A DNA stretch of 64,000 nucleotides from Polymorphospora lycopeni (GTDB taxonomy: Bacteria > Actinomycetota > Actinomycetes > Mycobacteriales > Micromonosporaceae): positions 43,868-107,867 of the forward strand of contig NZ_JBCGDC010000009.1 in NCBI RefSeq assembly GCF_042237075.1, read 5' to 3'. This document shows, one piece after another, positions 1-10,452 of this stretch (position 1 is its first letter; each line of letters starts with the position of its first letter). The position numbers and the translations under genes are program-made. The notes beneath the pieces were generated by a model that was not told where the DNA came from, searched no databases, and saw only the letters and a list, made by a program, of their open reading frames with translations.

Positions 1-3000
1 CGTCCGCGTCGGCGCACCCGGCCGCCATCCGCCAGCGACCGGCGGGGCGGCCGGCCTGCAGGTGGCGCAGCACCTGCCGGAAGGTGTCGGGCCGGGCCGC
101 GAGGTAGTCGGCGATCCGGCCGGCGTCGGCGCGCAGGGCGACCGCGCTGCTGGCGGCGAGCACCACCACCGGTACGTCGGCCGGCGGCCGGGGGACCGCC
201 GGTTCGGCGGCCTCGACGACCAGGTGGGCGTTGGTGCCGCCGATGCCGAAGCTGCTCACCGCCGCCACCCTCGGCCGCCCGTCCGGCCAGGGGCGCGCCG
301 TCGCGGGTACGTAGAACGGCGCCGGGTCGGGGCCGAGCCGTGGATTGAGGCGCCGGAAGTCGAGGTTCGGCGGAATCAGTCCATGATGGATGGACAGGAC
401 GGCGCGGACCAGGCCGACGACGCCGGCCGCCGCACCGAGGTGGCCGATCTGGCTCTTCACCGAGGTGAGCGCGCACCGGCCCGACTCGGCGAGGTCGTAC
501 GCCTGGCGCAGCGCGGCCACCTCGACCGGGTCACCCAACTCGGTGCCGGTGCCGTGCGCCTCGACGTAGCCCAGGTCGGCGCTGGACCGACCGCTGCGGC
601 GCAGCGCGGCGCGGATCACCTCACGCTGCCCGGGGATCGACGGGGCGGTGTAGCCGAGCTTGTCGGCGCCGTCGTTGTTGACCGCCGATCCGGTGACCAC
701 CGCGTAGACGGTGTCGCCGTCGCGCCGGGCCAGCCGCAGCGGCTTGAGGACCACCACGCCGACCCCGCTGGCGCCGACGGTGCCGGCGGCGTCGTCGCTG
801 AACGGCCGGCAGTGCCCGTCCGGCGAGAAGATGTGCTGCGGCCGGTAGCGGTAGCCGCCGGTCAGCAGCGGGTCGACCAGCACCCCGCCGACCAGCATCA
901 CGTCGCTGTCGCCCTGGCGCAGCAGGCCGGCGGCGACGTGTATGGCCACCAGCGAACTCGAGCAGGCCGCCTGCACGGTGAAGGCCGGCCCGGTCAGGCC
1001 CAGGTGGTAGGCGACCTTCGTCGCGAGGAAGTCCTTGTCGTGGTGCAGCGCCAACTGGAACTCGTCCGGCAGCCGGGCCGGGTCGCCCTCGCGCAGCATG
1101 GCCTGGAAGTACGTGTTCTCGCCGCAGCTCGCGAGCAGGCCGACCCGCTGCCCGGCCGGGTCGGCGATGCCGGCGTGCGCCAGCGCCTCGACACAGCTCA
1201 TCAGCAGGTGCCGCTGCTGCGGGTCCATCAGCCGCGCGTCGGACCGGCTGATGCCGAAGTGCCCGGGGTCGAAGGCGAGCGGCCCGGCGAGCTGGCTGCG
1301 GGCCCCGACGAGGCCGTCGGCGGCGTCGAAGTGCTCGATCCCACGCTCGCCGGCCGCCACCATCGCCCAGAAGGCGGCCAGGTCGGCCGCGCCGGGCAGC
1401 CGTACGGCCATCCCGACGACCGCGACCGGCTCGTCCGCCGCCGGCCCGTTCACGGCGGCGACGGGTGCCGGCGCGGGCCCTCCCTCCAGGAACCGGGCCA
1501 GCCGACGGATGGTGACGTGCTCGAAGAGGTCGGGAATGGTCAGCGGCAACCCCTCGGCGACACACCGGAGGTGGAACCGCATCAGGCCGAGGCTGCCCGC
1601 GCCGCCGTCGAAGAAGCGCTGATCGGGACCGATGGACACCCCGATCACCTCCTCGAACAGCCCGGCCAGCCGCGCCTCCAGCGCCGACAGGACCGGCGCC
1701 GAGACCGGCCGCGCCCGCAACTCCTCGCCCGGCGCGGCCAGCGCCCGGCGGCGGTCCAGCTTGCCGCTGGCCGTACGCGGCAACTCGGGCAGGTACCGGA
1801 AGCGGTCGACGCGCACGTACGCGGGCAGCAGCCCGGCCAGGTGGTCGGCCAGTTCCTCCGCGCCAGGCGGGGCGGTCCGGCATTCCAGGCAGCCGACCAG
1901 GTGCTCGCCGTCGCGTACGACGACCGCGTTGACGACCGCCGGATGCCGCAGCAGCGCCGCCTCGACCTGCCCCAGTTCCAGCCGGTGGCCGCTCACCTTG
2001 ACCTGCTGGTCGTCCCGGCCGAGATAGTGCAGCAGGCCGTCGCGGTCGAACCGGGCCTGGTCGCCACTGCGGAAGAAGTGGCCGAGGCCGGGCAGCTCGA
2101 CGAACCGGGCCTCGTCGAGCGCCGGGTCGCCCAGGTAGCACGGCGCCACCAGCGGCCCACCGATCAGTAGCTGCCCGGGGCAGTCCGGCGGTACGACCTC
2201 GTCGGCCCCGTCGACGACCCGCAGCCACATGTTGGCGATCGGGCGCCCGATCGCCGGCCGGACCGGCCAGCCGGCCGGGTCACCGTCGAGGCACAGGCTG
2301 CTGACCACGTGTGTCTCGGTCGGCCCGTAGTGGTTGAACAGGCGGGCGCCGGGCAGCCCGGCGAACCAGCGCCGGATGCTGTCGGTGCACACCAGTTGCT
2401 CGCCGGCGGTGACCACCTCCCGCAGCCGCGCCGGGAACCGGCCGAGACGTACCCCGTGCTCGGCCAGGAGCTGCAACGCGACGTACGGCATGAAGATCCG
2501 CTCGATGCCGGCGCTGTCCAGGTGCTCCAGCAGCGCCGGCATGTCCTGCCGCCAGCCGCGTCGGGGCAGGTGCAGGGTGCCGCCGTCGCAGAGCGTGCCG
2601 AAGATCTCCTGGAAGGAGACGTCGAAGGAGAGCATCGAGAACTGGAGGGTGGCCGCCCGTCCGGCCAGGCCACCGGCCTCGACCTGCCACCGCAGCAGGT
2701 TGCACAGCATGGCGTCGCCGACCCGCACCCCCTTCGGCGTGCCGGTGGAGCCCGAGGTGAACAGCGTGTAGAGCGGCCGGCCGGCGTACGACGGCGCGGG
2801 TGGGGTGGCGGTGCGGGCCAGTACGACCGGGTGGCGGGCGTGGGCGCCCGCGTCGATGGCGTCGAGGGCGGCCTCGTCACCGGGTGCCAGCAGCACGCAC
2901 AGCGGGTCGACCTGGGCGAGGATCTGGCGCAGCAACGCCGGCGGATACGCCCGGTCGAGCGGCACGATGGTGAGGTTGAGCCGGGCCAGCGCCAGCAGCG

Positions 3001-6000
3001 CCACCACGTGCTCGACCGACGGCTCGAAGAACAGCGCGACGGCCGCGTCCCCGGCGGGCGCCGGATACCGCTGCGCGAGTTCGGCGGCGAGACCGCCGGC
3101 ATACCCGTCGAGTTCGGCATAGCTGAGCCGGCGGTCACCGGCGACGAGCGCCGTGGCCGCCGCGTCGGCGCGTACCCGCCGGGCGAAGCCCTCGGCCACC
3201 GTCACGTACGCCAGCTCGGCGGACTCGCCCCGGCCGGGTTCCGGCAGCCCGCCCCGGTGCGCCCGCACCAGGTCGGCCAGGGTGGACGTGCCGCCGCCGG
3301 CCAGCGCGTCGAGGCCCTGCCGGAAGAGGTCGACGAGCGCTGTCACGTCGGCCCCGTCGAAGTGGTCGCCGGCGTACTCCCACAGGCAGTCGAACCCGGC
3401 ATCGTGCTCGACCACCGACAGGGTGAGCGGGCACTTGGTGCCGGCCGGGGCCAGCCACACCGGCCGGGCCACGCAGCCGGGCAGCGCCAGCGTGGAGAAG
3501 TCGGTGTTGTCGAGGACGAAGAGAAAGTCGAACAGCGGTGCGTCGGCGCCGAAGTCGTGGTCTTCGACGGCGTGCGCGAGCGCCACGTCCTGGGCGGCGA
3601 GCACCGGGCGCAGGGCGGCGGCCTGCCGCAGCAGTTGGGTGCGCAGTTCCTCGCGGGGCGCCAACGCCAGCGGCAGCAGCACGGTGTTGGCGAACATCCC
3701 GACGCTGGGCGCGAAGTCGCGCACCGGCCGGTTCGCGACCGGGCTGGCGACGCGTGGATGGGTCCGGCCGGTGACGCCGTACACGGCCCACGCGAAGCAG
3801 GCGAGCAGCAGATGGAAGCGGGTCAGCCCCAGCTCCGCGCCGACCCGGTCGAGCGCACTGCGGCGTACGGTGTCGACCGAGGTCTGGAGCAGGTGGTCGC
3901 CGGCCCCGTTCCGGAACGGTCGCAGCGGCGCGGCGACCTCGTCGATCCCGGCGTAGTGGTCCCGCAGCGCGGCCCGTCGCGCCAGATAGGCCGGCCGGGC
4001 GAACCAGTCGGCCTGCCAGACGGCGTAGTCGAGCGGCGTCGGCACGTCCGTCCCGGTGTCGACGCTCGTGCCGGTGTCGGCGTCCGTCGCAGCTTCGGCC
4101 GACGGTCCGGCCCCCGGCGATGGGTCGGCCAGCGCTGCCGCGTAGTCGGCGGACAGGGAGCCGAACAGCACGTCGAGCGACCAGCCGTCGACGGCGATGT
4201 GGTGCAGGTGCAGCAACAGCGTCCCGCCGTCGTCGCCGGGCAGCCAGTACGCCCGCAGCATCCGCGGCCGCGCCAGGTCGAACGGTACGGCGAACAGCGC
4301 CCGCGCCCGATCCTGCCAGCCGTCGTCCGGCTCCGGCCCGGGGGCGGCCCACGGGTCGTAGGGGGCGCCGACCTCCTGGAGCAGTCCCTCGGGCGCGGCC
4401 CGGAACCCGGTCCGCAGCGCCGGATGGCGGACCACCGCCCGCCGCAGCGCCTGCCGCAGCGCCGCGACGTCGACCCGGCCGCGCAGCTCGAACGCCAACC
4501 CGACGTGATAGGCCCCGGACCCCGGCGACCGCTGCTGCAGCAGCCACAGCCGCTGCTGCTCGGAGGTGGCCGGCGCCGACCGCGCACGGGCGGGGGCGGC
4601 CGGCACCGGATACGGCGAACCGGCCACGCCCCGGGCCGCGTCGATCGCGGCGGCCAGCTCCGCGAAGTCGCCGCCCAGGACCGTCGCCTGCGACAGTTCC
4701 CCACCCCAGCGCCGCTGGACCTCGAAGCGCAGCCGCAGCGCCTTCAGCGAATCGCCGCCGCTGGCGATCCACCGGTCGCCCGGCCGCAGGTCCGGTACGC
4801 CCAGCACCTCGCCGGCCAGCGCCAGCACCTCGGCCTGCCACGCCGTCGCGGGCGTACCGTCGTCGTCGCCCCGCCACGGCGGATCGTCGCGGCCCAGCAG
4901 CGCGTCCTGGTCCACCTTGCCGTTCGCGTTCAGCGGCAGGGCGTCGACCAGATGGATCCGGTGCGGCCGCATGTACGCCGGCAGCGCCGCCGCCAGATGC
5001 CGATCCAGATCCACGAAGGACAGATCGGGACCGGCCACCAGATAGGCCAGCAGCTCGTTCACCCCGAGCGGCCCGCGCCGGGTGCACACGTACGCCTGGC
5101 GGACCGCCGGATGGGTGACGATCTGCCGTTCGACCTCGCCCGGCTCGACCCGGAAACCACGGACCTTGACCTGCCGGTCGACCCGGCCGACGTATTCGAT
5201 CCGGCCGGCGGTGTCCTGCCGCACCAGGTCGCCGGTGCGGTAGTACCGTTCCACCGACTCGTCCAGCCACGGCAGCCGGACGAACCTGCCGGCCGTCTCC
5301 GCCGGCAGGTTGCGGTAGCCGGCCGCCAGCGCCTCGCCACCGAGATACAGCTCGGCGACCTCGCCCGGCCCGGCGACCCGGCCACCGTCGACCACCAGCA
5401 GCGCGTCGGTGCCCGGCAGCACTCCACCGATCGGCACCACCTCCCCGGCGAAGTCGCGCGGGATCGGATGGCACAGGGCGAACGTCGTCGCCTCCGTCGG
5501 GCCGTACACGTTGAACAGCCGGGTGCCGCTGGCCGCGTTGGCGTCGTACCAGCGGCGGATCAGCCGCGCGTTGAGCTGCTCGCCGCCGACCAGCACCTGA
5601 CCGACCCCGGCGAAGCAGTCCGGCACCCGATCGACCACCGCGTTGAACAGCGCCACCGTGATGAACGCCGTGTCCACCCGCTCGGCCCGCAGCGCGGCGG
5701 CCAGCAGGTGCGGCGTCGCCACCGTCTCGTCGCCGAGGACCACGCAGCGGCCGCCGGTCAGCAGCGGCACCCAGACCTCGAAACTCAACGCGTCGAACGC
5801 CGGGTTCGACATGCAGGCGTACCGGGCCGCCGGCGGCAGCTCGAGGGAGCCCGGCCGGGCCTGCCGCAGGATGCCGGCGTCGCGTACCTCGACGCCCTTC
5901 GGCCGACCGGTGGTGCCCGAGGTGTAGAAGAGGAACGCGACCGGTGCGGGCGCCACCTCCGGCGGCGGCTCCCCACCGGCGCGCAACAGCCCGTCGACCG

Positions 6001-6364
6001 GCAGCGGCCGTACGCCGTCGGGCAGGTCGCCGGCTCCGTCGGAACCGTGGACCAGGGCGGTGACCGCCGCGTCGAGCAGCATGTGGCGCTGCCGATCGGG
6101 CGGACTCTGCCGGTCCAGCGGCACCACCGTCGCGCCCAGCCGCAGGATGCCGAGCATCGCGCAGACGAGCTGCCAGGAACGGGGGAGCCGGACCGCGACC
6201 GCCTGCCCGGGGCGTACCCCGGCGGCCCGCAGCGACCGGGCGACGGCGGCACTCCCGGCGTCCAGGTCGGCGTACCGTAGCCGCCGGTCGCCGTCGGACA
6301 CCGCGACCGCGTCCGGCGTACGGCGCGCCTGGGCGAGCACCGCGCGGGCGAGGCCGGGCTCCAT
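1..6364 (-). CDS. Hybrid NRPS-PKS, A-T-C-A-T-KS-(linker), 3' end outside window
   Basis: About 2121 residues are visible and the reading frame is still open at the window edge. The ATG at 6364 shares one base with the stop of the upstream gene (TGATG). The protein opens directly with an adenylation domain (YTSGTTGRPKGVEV near residues 144-157; NVYGPTEATT near 282-291) with no condensation domain before it, so it looks like a loading module. Then come a carrier domain (GGDSLKAL, about residue 538), a condensation domain (HHIAVDG, about 720), a second A domain (about 1050-1540), a carrier with a variant site (GGAGSLG, about 1585) and a ketosynthase (active-site QAACSSSL at about 1796; HGTGTELGDP; VKSQIGH). 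The end resembles a KS-AT linker. By-eye specificity codes are DAFFLGVTF (Ile-like) and DVQFVAHVV (Pro). Inferred role: start Ile-Pro and extend with a polyketide unit. Confidence 0.9.
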   Translation of the reverse strand, partial: MEPGLARAVLAQARRTPDAVAVSDGDRRLRYADLDAGSAAVARSLRAAGVRPGQAVAVRLPRSWQLVCAMLGILRLGATVVPLDRQSPPDRQRHMLLDAAVTALVHGSDGAGDLPDGVRPLPVDGLLRAGGEPPPEVAPAPVAFLFYTSGTTGRPKGVEVRDAGILRQARPGSLELPPAARYACMSNPAFDALSFEVWVPLLTGGRCVVLGDETVATPHLLAAALRAERVDTAFITVALFNAVVDRVPDCFAGVGQVLVGGEQLNARLIRRWYDANAASGTRLFNVYGPTEATTFALCHPIPRDFAGEVVPIGGVLPGTDALLVVDGGRVAGPGEVAELYLGGEALAAGYRNLPAETAGRFVRLPWLDESVERYYRTGDLVRQDTAGRIEYVGRVDRQVKVRGFRVEPGEVERQIVTHPAVRQAYVCTRRGPLGVNELLAYLVAGPDLSFVDLDRHLAAALPAYMRPHRIHLVDALPLNANGKVDQDALLGRDDPPWRGDDDGTPATAWQAEVLALAGEVLGVPDLRPGDRWIASGGDSLKALRLRFEVQRRWGGELSQATVLGGDFAELAAAIDAARGVAGSPYPVPAAPARARSAPATSEQQRLWLLQQRSPGSGAYHVGLAFELRGRVDVAALRQALRRAVVRHPALRTGFRAAPEGLLQEVGAPYDPWAAPGPEPDDGWQDRARALFAVPFDLARPRMLRAYWLPGDDGGTLLLHLHHIAVDGWSLDVLFGSLSADYAAALADPSPGAGPSAEAATDADTGTSVDTGTDVPTPLDYAVWQADWFARPAYLARRAALRDHYAGIDEVAAPLRPFRNGAGDHLLQTSVDTVRRSALDRVGAELGLTRFHLLLACFAWAVYGVTGRTHPRVASPVANRPVRDFAPSVGMFANTVLLPLALAPREELRTQLLRQAAALRPVLAAQDVALAHAVEDHDFGADAPLFDFLFVLDNTDFSTLALPGCVARPVWLAPAGTKCPLTLSVVEHDAGFDCLWEYAGDHFDGADVTALVDLFRQGLDALAGGGTSTLADLVRAHRGGLPEPGRGESAELAYVTVAEGFARRVRADAAATALVAGDRRLSYAELDGYAGGLAAELAQRYPAPAGDAAVALFFEPSVEHVVALLALARLNLTIVPLDRAYPPALLRQILAQVDPLCVLLAPGDEAALDAIDAGAHARHPVVLARTATPPAPSYAGRPLYTLFTSGSTGTPKGVRVGDAMLCNLLRWQVEAGGLAGRAATLQFSMLSFDVSFQEIFGTLCDGGTLHLPRRGWRQDMPALLEHLDSAGIERIFMPYVALQLLAEHGVRLGRFPARLREVVTAGEQLVCTDSIRRWFAGLPGARLFNHYGPTETHVVSSLCLDGDPAGWPVRPAIGRPIANMWLRVVDGADEVVPPDCPGQLLIGGPLVAPCYLGDPALDEARFVELPGLGHFFRSGDQARFDRDGLLHYLGRDDQQVKVSGHRLELGQVEAALLRHPAVVNAVVVRDGEHLVGCLECRTAPPGAEELADHLAGLLPAYVRVDRFRYLPELPRTASGKLDRRRALAAPGEELRARPVSAPVLSALEARLAGLFEEVIGVSIGPDQRFFDGGAGSLGLMRFHLRCVAEGLPLTIPDLFEHVTIRRLARFLEGGPAPAPVAAVNGPAADEPVAVVGMAVRLPGAADLAAFWAMVAAGERGIEHFDAADGLVGARSQLAGPLAFDPGHFGISRSDARLMDPQQRHLLMSCVEALAHAGIADPAGQRVGLLASCGENTYFQAMLREGDPARLPDEFQLALHHDKDFLATKVAYHLGLTGPAFTVQAACSSSLVAIHVAAGLLRQGDSDVMLVGGVLVDPLLTGGYRYRPQHIFSPDGHCRPFSDDAAGTVGASGVGVVVLKPLRLARRDGDTVYAVVTGSAVNNDGADKLGYTAPSIPGQREVIRAALRRSGRSSADLGYVEAHGTGTELGDPVEVAALRQAYDLAESGRCALTSVKSQIGHLGAAAGVVGLVRAVLSIHHGLIPPNLDFRRLNPRLGPDPAPFYVPATARPWPDGRPRVAAVSSFGIGGTNAHLVVEAAEPAVPRPPADVPVVVLAASSAVALRADAGRIADYLAARPDTFRQVLRHLQAGRPAGRWRMAAGCADAD

Positions 6365-9300
6365 CACGCCTCCCGTACGGCTTGCCGGGCCGGAATCCGG
6401 TCTAGTTCGTCGCGCAGCAGGCCGGCCACCCGGAGCACCTCCGCGCTCTCCAGGATGTCCCAGTGGTCGCAGTGCACCTGCTCCAGCCGGAAGTCGGCGC
6501 CGCGCCGCCGCCAGAAGCCGCGTACCTCGGCCAGGAAGTCCTCGCCGCGCCCGGCGGTCGCCTGCAGAAGCACCAACCGGGCCGGCGACGGCAGCGTCGG
6601 ATAGTCACGCATGGTGGTGCGGTTGTGGTTGTAGATCCGGTGGTACTGGTCGATCTGCCGGTCGTCGATCCCCGGATACATCCCGTTGAACTTGATCAGC
6701 TTGTCCCGGAACTCGGCCATGTCCACCGGCTCGATCGCGGCCCGATGGGCCGGGTCGTCCGTGCCGAGGGTGTCCAGCAGGACCACGCTCAGCCCGGGAT
6801 GCCCGGCCAGCGCCAGCCGCCGGCCCATCTCGTACGCCACCAGCCCGCCGTACGACAGTCCGGTGAGGACGACCGGCCCGGACAGCAACGGCTCGACCTG
6901 GCGCAGATATGCCTCGGCCATCGCCTCGACCGTCGGCAGGAACTCCTCGCCCGGGTTCACCCCCGGCGACTGGATGCCGTACACGCCGACCGACTCGGGC
7001 AGGGCCTTGGCCAGCGACAGGTAGCAGAACGCGGTGCCGCCGGCCGGGTGCACGCAGATCACCCGGGCGCCGCCGTCGCCGGCCCGGAACTCGATCAGGT
7101 TGCTCGGCGGCCTACCCGACGTGCCCCGCCGCAGCCGGCCGCCCAGTGCCTCGATCGTCGGGTGCAGCATGATCTCGTGCACCGGCAGCGGCACGCCGAA
7201 CTCCTCGCCGACGGCGTGTGCCAGCTTGATCGCCGAGATCGAGGTGCCGCCGATGTCGAAGAACGAGTCGCTGATGCCGATGTCCGGCTGGAGCAGCAGC
7301 CGCTTCCAGATCTGGTAGAGCGTCAGCTCGATCTGGTCGCGCGGGCTGGCCAGGTTGACCTGCCACGGCATGTTCACCCGCGCGAGCCGCAGCAGTTCGG
7401 CCCGGTCGAGTTTTCCGTTGGCGGTCTGCGGCAGGTGCGGCAGCTCCACGAACTGCGCCGGGATCATGTAGCCGGGCAGCCGTCGCGACAGTGCCGCCCG
7501 CCACTCGCTGTGCAGCAGCGGCGTCGCCTCGCCGCGGCCGACCCCGGCCACCAGCCGTGGCTCGCCGGCCGCGTCCCGGTCGACCAGCACCACCGCCTCG
7601 TGTACGTCGGGCCGGTCGAGCAGCGCCGCCTCGATCTCGCCCAGCTCGATCCGGAATCCCCGCAGCTTGACCTGGTTGTCCCGCCGGCCGAGGTATTCGA
7701 TGTCACCGTCGGGCAGGAAACGGGCCAGGTCACCGGTGCGGTAGACGCGTTCGCCGGGCACGAACGGGTCGGCCACGAACCGGTCGGCGGTCAGCGCCGG
7801 CCGGCCCAGATAGCCGCGGGCGAGTCCGGCACCGCCGATGTAGATCTCGCCGGTCACCCCGACCGGCACCGGTTCCAGCCGCTCGTCCAGCAGGTAGACG
7901 CGGGTGTTGGCCAGCGGCCGGCCGATCGGGCACTGCCGTGCCAGCGGCCGCGGGCCGAGGTAGGCGGTGCTGTAGACGGCGGTCTCGGTCGGCCCGTACC
8001 CGTTGAGCACCCGCAGGCCGGGCAGGACCTCCTGGATCCGGTGCAGGCCCTGCTCCGGCAGCGGCTCCACGCCGACCAGGAGCTGCCGCAGCGCCAGCCC
8101 GGCCAGCCGGGCCGGGTCCTCGTCGAGCCACCGGACGAAGGCCGGCGGCAGGTATGCCTGCACCACCCGGTGCTCGCGCAGCCAGCCCATCAGCGCGGCC
8201 GGATCGGCCCGCACCTCCTCCGGTACGAGGTGCAGGGCACCACCGGTGGTCAGCGGCAGGAAGATCTCCTGCACCGAGACGTCGAAGCCGATGCTCGACC
8301 ACAGTGCCGCCGCCTCGCCGGGTACGGCGCCCAGCCGCGACACCCAGTGGTCGAGGAGATTGGCGATGCTGCCGTGGGCGACCGCGACCCCCTTCGGCCG
8401 ACCGGTGGAACCGGACGTGTAGATCACGTACGCCAGGTCGGCGGCATGCGGGGCGACGCCGGGCGGCGCGTCCGACCGCCCCTCCGCCTCGACCGAGACG
8501 ATGTCCTCGACCGTGATGCCCTCGGCCGCGATGCCGGTCCCGGAACCGGCCCCGGCACCGTCGGCGAGCACCAGCACCGGTGCCGCGTCGTCGACCATGC
8601 CGGCCAGCCGGGCCGGCGGCAGGGTCGGGTCCAGCGGCAGATAGGCGGCGCCGGCCTTCAGGATGCCCAGGATCGCGACGACCAGTTCGACGCCGCGCCC
8701 CGCGTGCAGGCCGACGACCTGGTCGGCACGTACGCCCCGGGCGATCAGCGCGTGCGCCAGCCGGTTCGACCGCCGGTCCAGCGTGCCGTAGTCGAGCCGC
8801 CCGCCGGCACCGGCCGCGGCGAGCCGGTCCGGGTGCCGCCGCGCCCGCTCCCCGAACCGCTCAACCAGGCTGGACACGGTCACGGGCCGCCCGGTGCGGT
8901 TCCAGTCGACCACCTGCCGCCGGCGCTCGGCCGGCCCGAGCAGGCGCAGCGCACCCACCGGCACCGACGGGTCGGCGGCCACCTGCCCGAGCAGGCGTAC
9001 GAAATGGTCGGCCATCCGGGCGACCGTCGCCGCGTCGAACAGGTCGGTGTTGTATTCGAAGGTGAGATGCAGCCCGTCGGCCTGTTCGGCCGCCTCGACC
9101 GACAGGTCGAACTTCGCCGCGCCGGTGCTGCTCGCCAGCGGCCGCAGCGCCAGATCCGGCAGGTCCACCTGCCCGCGCGGGATGTTCTGCAACACCAGCA
9201 TCACCTGGAACAGCGGCGAGTAGCTGGTGTGCCGCTCCGGTTTCAGCGCGTCCACCAGCTGCTCGAACGGCAGGTCCGGATGGGCGTACGCGTCGAGCAG

Positions 9301-10452
9301 GTGCCGGCGTACGTCGGCCAGCAACGCCGCGAACGGCTGCCCCGGGGCCAGCCGGTTACGGATCACCACGGTGTTGATGAAGTGGCCGATCAGGCCCTCG
9401 ACCGCACGGTGGTTGCGGTTGGCGAACGGGGTTCCGACGCAGACGTCGTCCTGGCCGCTGTAACGCCACAGCAGCACCGACAGGGTGGCCATCAGCGTCA
9501 TGAACAGCGTCGCGTCGCCGGCCCGGCCGACATCCCGCAGGCCGTGGAGCACGTCGGCACCGACCACGACGCCGTGACAGTCGCCGCGATACCGCTGCAC
9601 CGCCGGCCGGGGCCGGTCGGTCGGCAGCGCCAGCAGGGCCGGCGCCCCGGCCAGGGTCCGGGTCCAGTAGCCGAGCTGGCGCTCCAGTTCGCCACCGGCC
9701 AGGTGCCGGCGCTGCCACAGCGCGTAGTCCGGGTACTGGATCGGCAGCTCCGCCAGCGGGCTCGCCGCGCCCCGCGCGTACGCCCCGTAGAGCGTGGTCA
9801 CCTCGCCGATCAGGATGCCGATCGACCAGCCGTCGGCCACCGTGTGGTGCACGTTGAGCAGCCAGCGGTGCTCGTCGTCGGCGAGCCGGAGCAGGCTGCT
9901 GCGCAGCAGCGGCCCGGTGGCCAGGTCGAACGGTGCCCGCGCGTCGGCTTCGACGGCCTCGTCGGCCCGCCGTCGCCGTTCCGGGTCGGGCAGCCCGCCG
10001 AGGTCGGTGACCGGCAGGGCGACCGGGCCGGCCGGGCGTACGACCTGGCAGGGTTCGCCGTCGACGTCCGCGAAGACGGTGCGCAGCGCCTCGTGCCGGC
10101 GGACCACCTCGGTCAGCGCCCGGGCCAGCGCCGCCACGTCCAGCGCGCCGGTGATGTCGAAGGCCACCGGGTTGTTGTAGAACGGGTTGCCGGGCGAGAG
10201 CTGGTCGAGGAACCACAGTTGGCGCTGGGCGTACGCGAGCGGCAGCGGCGCGTCCGACACCGGCCGGCGCGGGATCGTCTCCGGATCGGAGCCGGTCAGG
10301 ATCGCGATCAGCTGTTCCTTGTGGAGCTTCAGCTCGGCCAGCAACTCCGGGGTGAGCACGTCACGCGGCGCCTGCAGACGCAGCCGGTCGCCGTCGACCA
10401 ACAACCCGACGGAGTGCCGGTTGAGCGTGTCGAGCAACTCGAAGGCGTTCAT
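6364..10452 (-). CDS. NRPS, TubC docking-C-A-T-TE (terminal module)
   Basis: The 1362-aa protein starts at an ATG that overlaps the upstream NRPS stop as ATGA; earlier in-frame starts would lie inside the previous gene. Residues 1-52 form a TubC-type beta-hairpin docking domain (FELLDTLNRHSVGL). A condensation domain follows (HHTVADG, about 202), then an A domain (YTSGSTGRPKGV, about 675; NGYGPTETAV), a carrier (GGTSISA, about 1066) and a type I thioesterase (VHPAGGTAF; GLSYGG with the serine near 1199; a C-terminal HCDHWD). It should add the last residue and release the chain by hydrolysis or cyclization. The by-eye code DVQYLGGVY is not one I can assign: the first positions are Pro-like and the rest are not. 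The docking domain probably receives the chain from the Cys/thiazole module of the 4534-aa NRPS just upstream. Confidence 0.93.
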   Translation of the reverse strand: MNAFELLDTLNRHSVGLLVDGDRLRLQAPRDVLTPELLAELKLHKEQLIAILTGSDPETIPRRPVSDAPLPLAYAQRQLWFLDQLSPGNPFYNNPVAFDITGALDVAALARALTEVVRRHEALRTVFADVDGEPCQVVRPAGPVALPVTDLGGLPDPERRRRADEAVEADARAPFDLATGPLLRSSLLRLADDEHRWLLNVHHTVADGWSIGILIGEVTTLYGAYARGAASPLAELPIQYPDYALWQRRHLAGGELERQLGYWTRTLAGAPALLALPTDRPRPAVQRYRGDCHGVVVGADVLHGLRDVGRAGDATLFMTLMATLSVLLWRYSGQDDVCVGTPFANRNHRAVEGLIGHFINTVVIRNRLAPGQPFAALLADVRRHLLDAYAHPDLPFEQLVDALKPERHTSYSPLFQVMLVLQNIPRGQVDLPDLALRPLASSTGAAKFDLSVEAAEQADGLHLTFEYNTDLFDAATVARMADHFVRLLGQVAADPSVPVGALRLLGPAERRRQVVDWNRTGRPVTVSSLVERFGERARRHPDRLAAAGAGGRLDYGTLDRRSNRLAHALIARGVRADQVVGLHAGRGVELVVAILGILKAGAAYLPLDPTLPPARLAGMVDDAAPVLVLADGAGAGSGTGIAAEGITVEDIVSVEAEGRSDAPPGVAPHAADLAYVIYTSGSTGRPKGVAVAHGSIANLLDHWVSRLGAVPGEAAALWSSIGFDVSVQEIFLPLTTGGALHLVPEEVRADPAALMGWLREHRVVQAYLPPAFVRWLDEDPARLAGLALRQLLVGVEPLPEQGLHRIQEVLPGLRVLNGYGPTETAVYSTAYLGPRPLARQCPIGRPLANTRVYLLDERLEPVPVGVTGEIYIGGAGLARGYLGRPALTADRFVADPFVPGERVYRTGDLARFLPDGDIEYLGRRDNQVKLRGFRIELGEIEAALLDRPDVHEAVVLVDRDAAGEPRLVAGVGRGEATPLLHSEWRAALSRRLPGYMIPAQFVELPHLPQTANGKLDRAELLRLARVNMPWQVNLASPRDQIELTLYQIWKRLLLQPDIGISDSFFDIGGTSISAIKLAHAVGEEFGVPLPVHEIMLHPTIEALGGRLRRGTSGRPPSNLIEFRAGDGGARVICVHPAGGTAFCYLSLAKALPESVGVYGIQSPGVNPGEEFLPTVEAMAEAYLRQVEPLLSGPVVLTGLSYGGLVAYEMGRRLALAGHPGLSVVLLDTLGTDDPAHRAAIEPVDMAEFRDKLIKFNGMYPGIDDRQIDQYHRIYNHNRTTMRDYPTLPSPARLVLLQATAGRGEDFLAEVRGFWRRRGADFRLEQVHCDHWDILESAEVLRVAGLLRDELDRIPARQAVREA

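Noticed and set aside
2309..6280. Long plus-strand open frame of 1323 codons
   Set aside because: Antisense shadow of the hybrid NRPS-PKS gene; its translation has no domain pattern and is rich in Arg, Gly and Pro, as expected in high-GC DNA.
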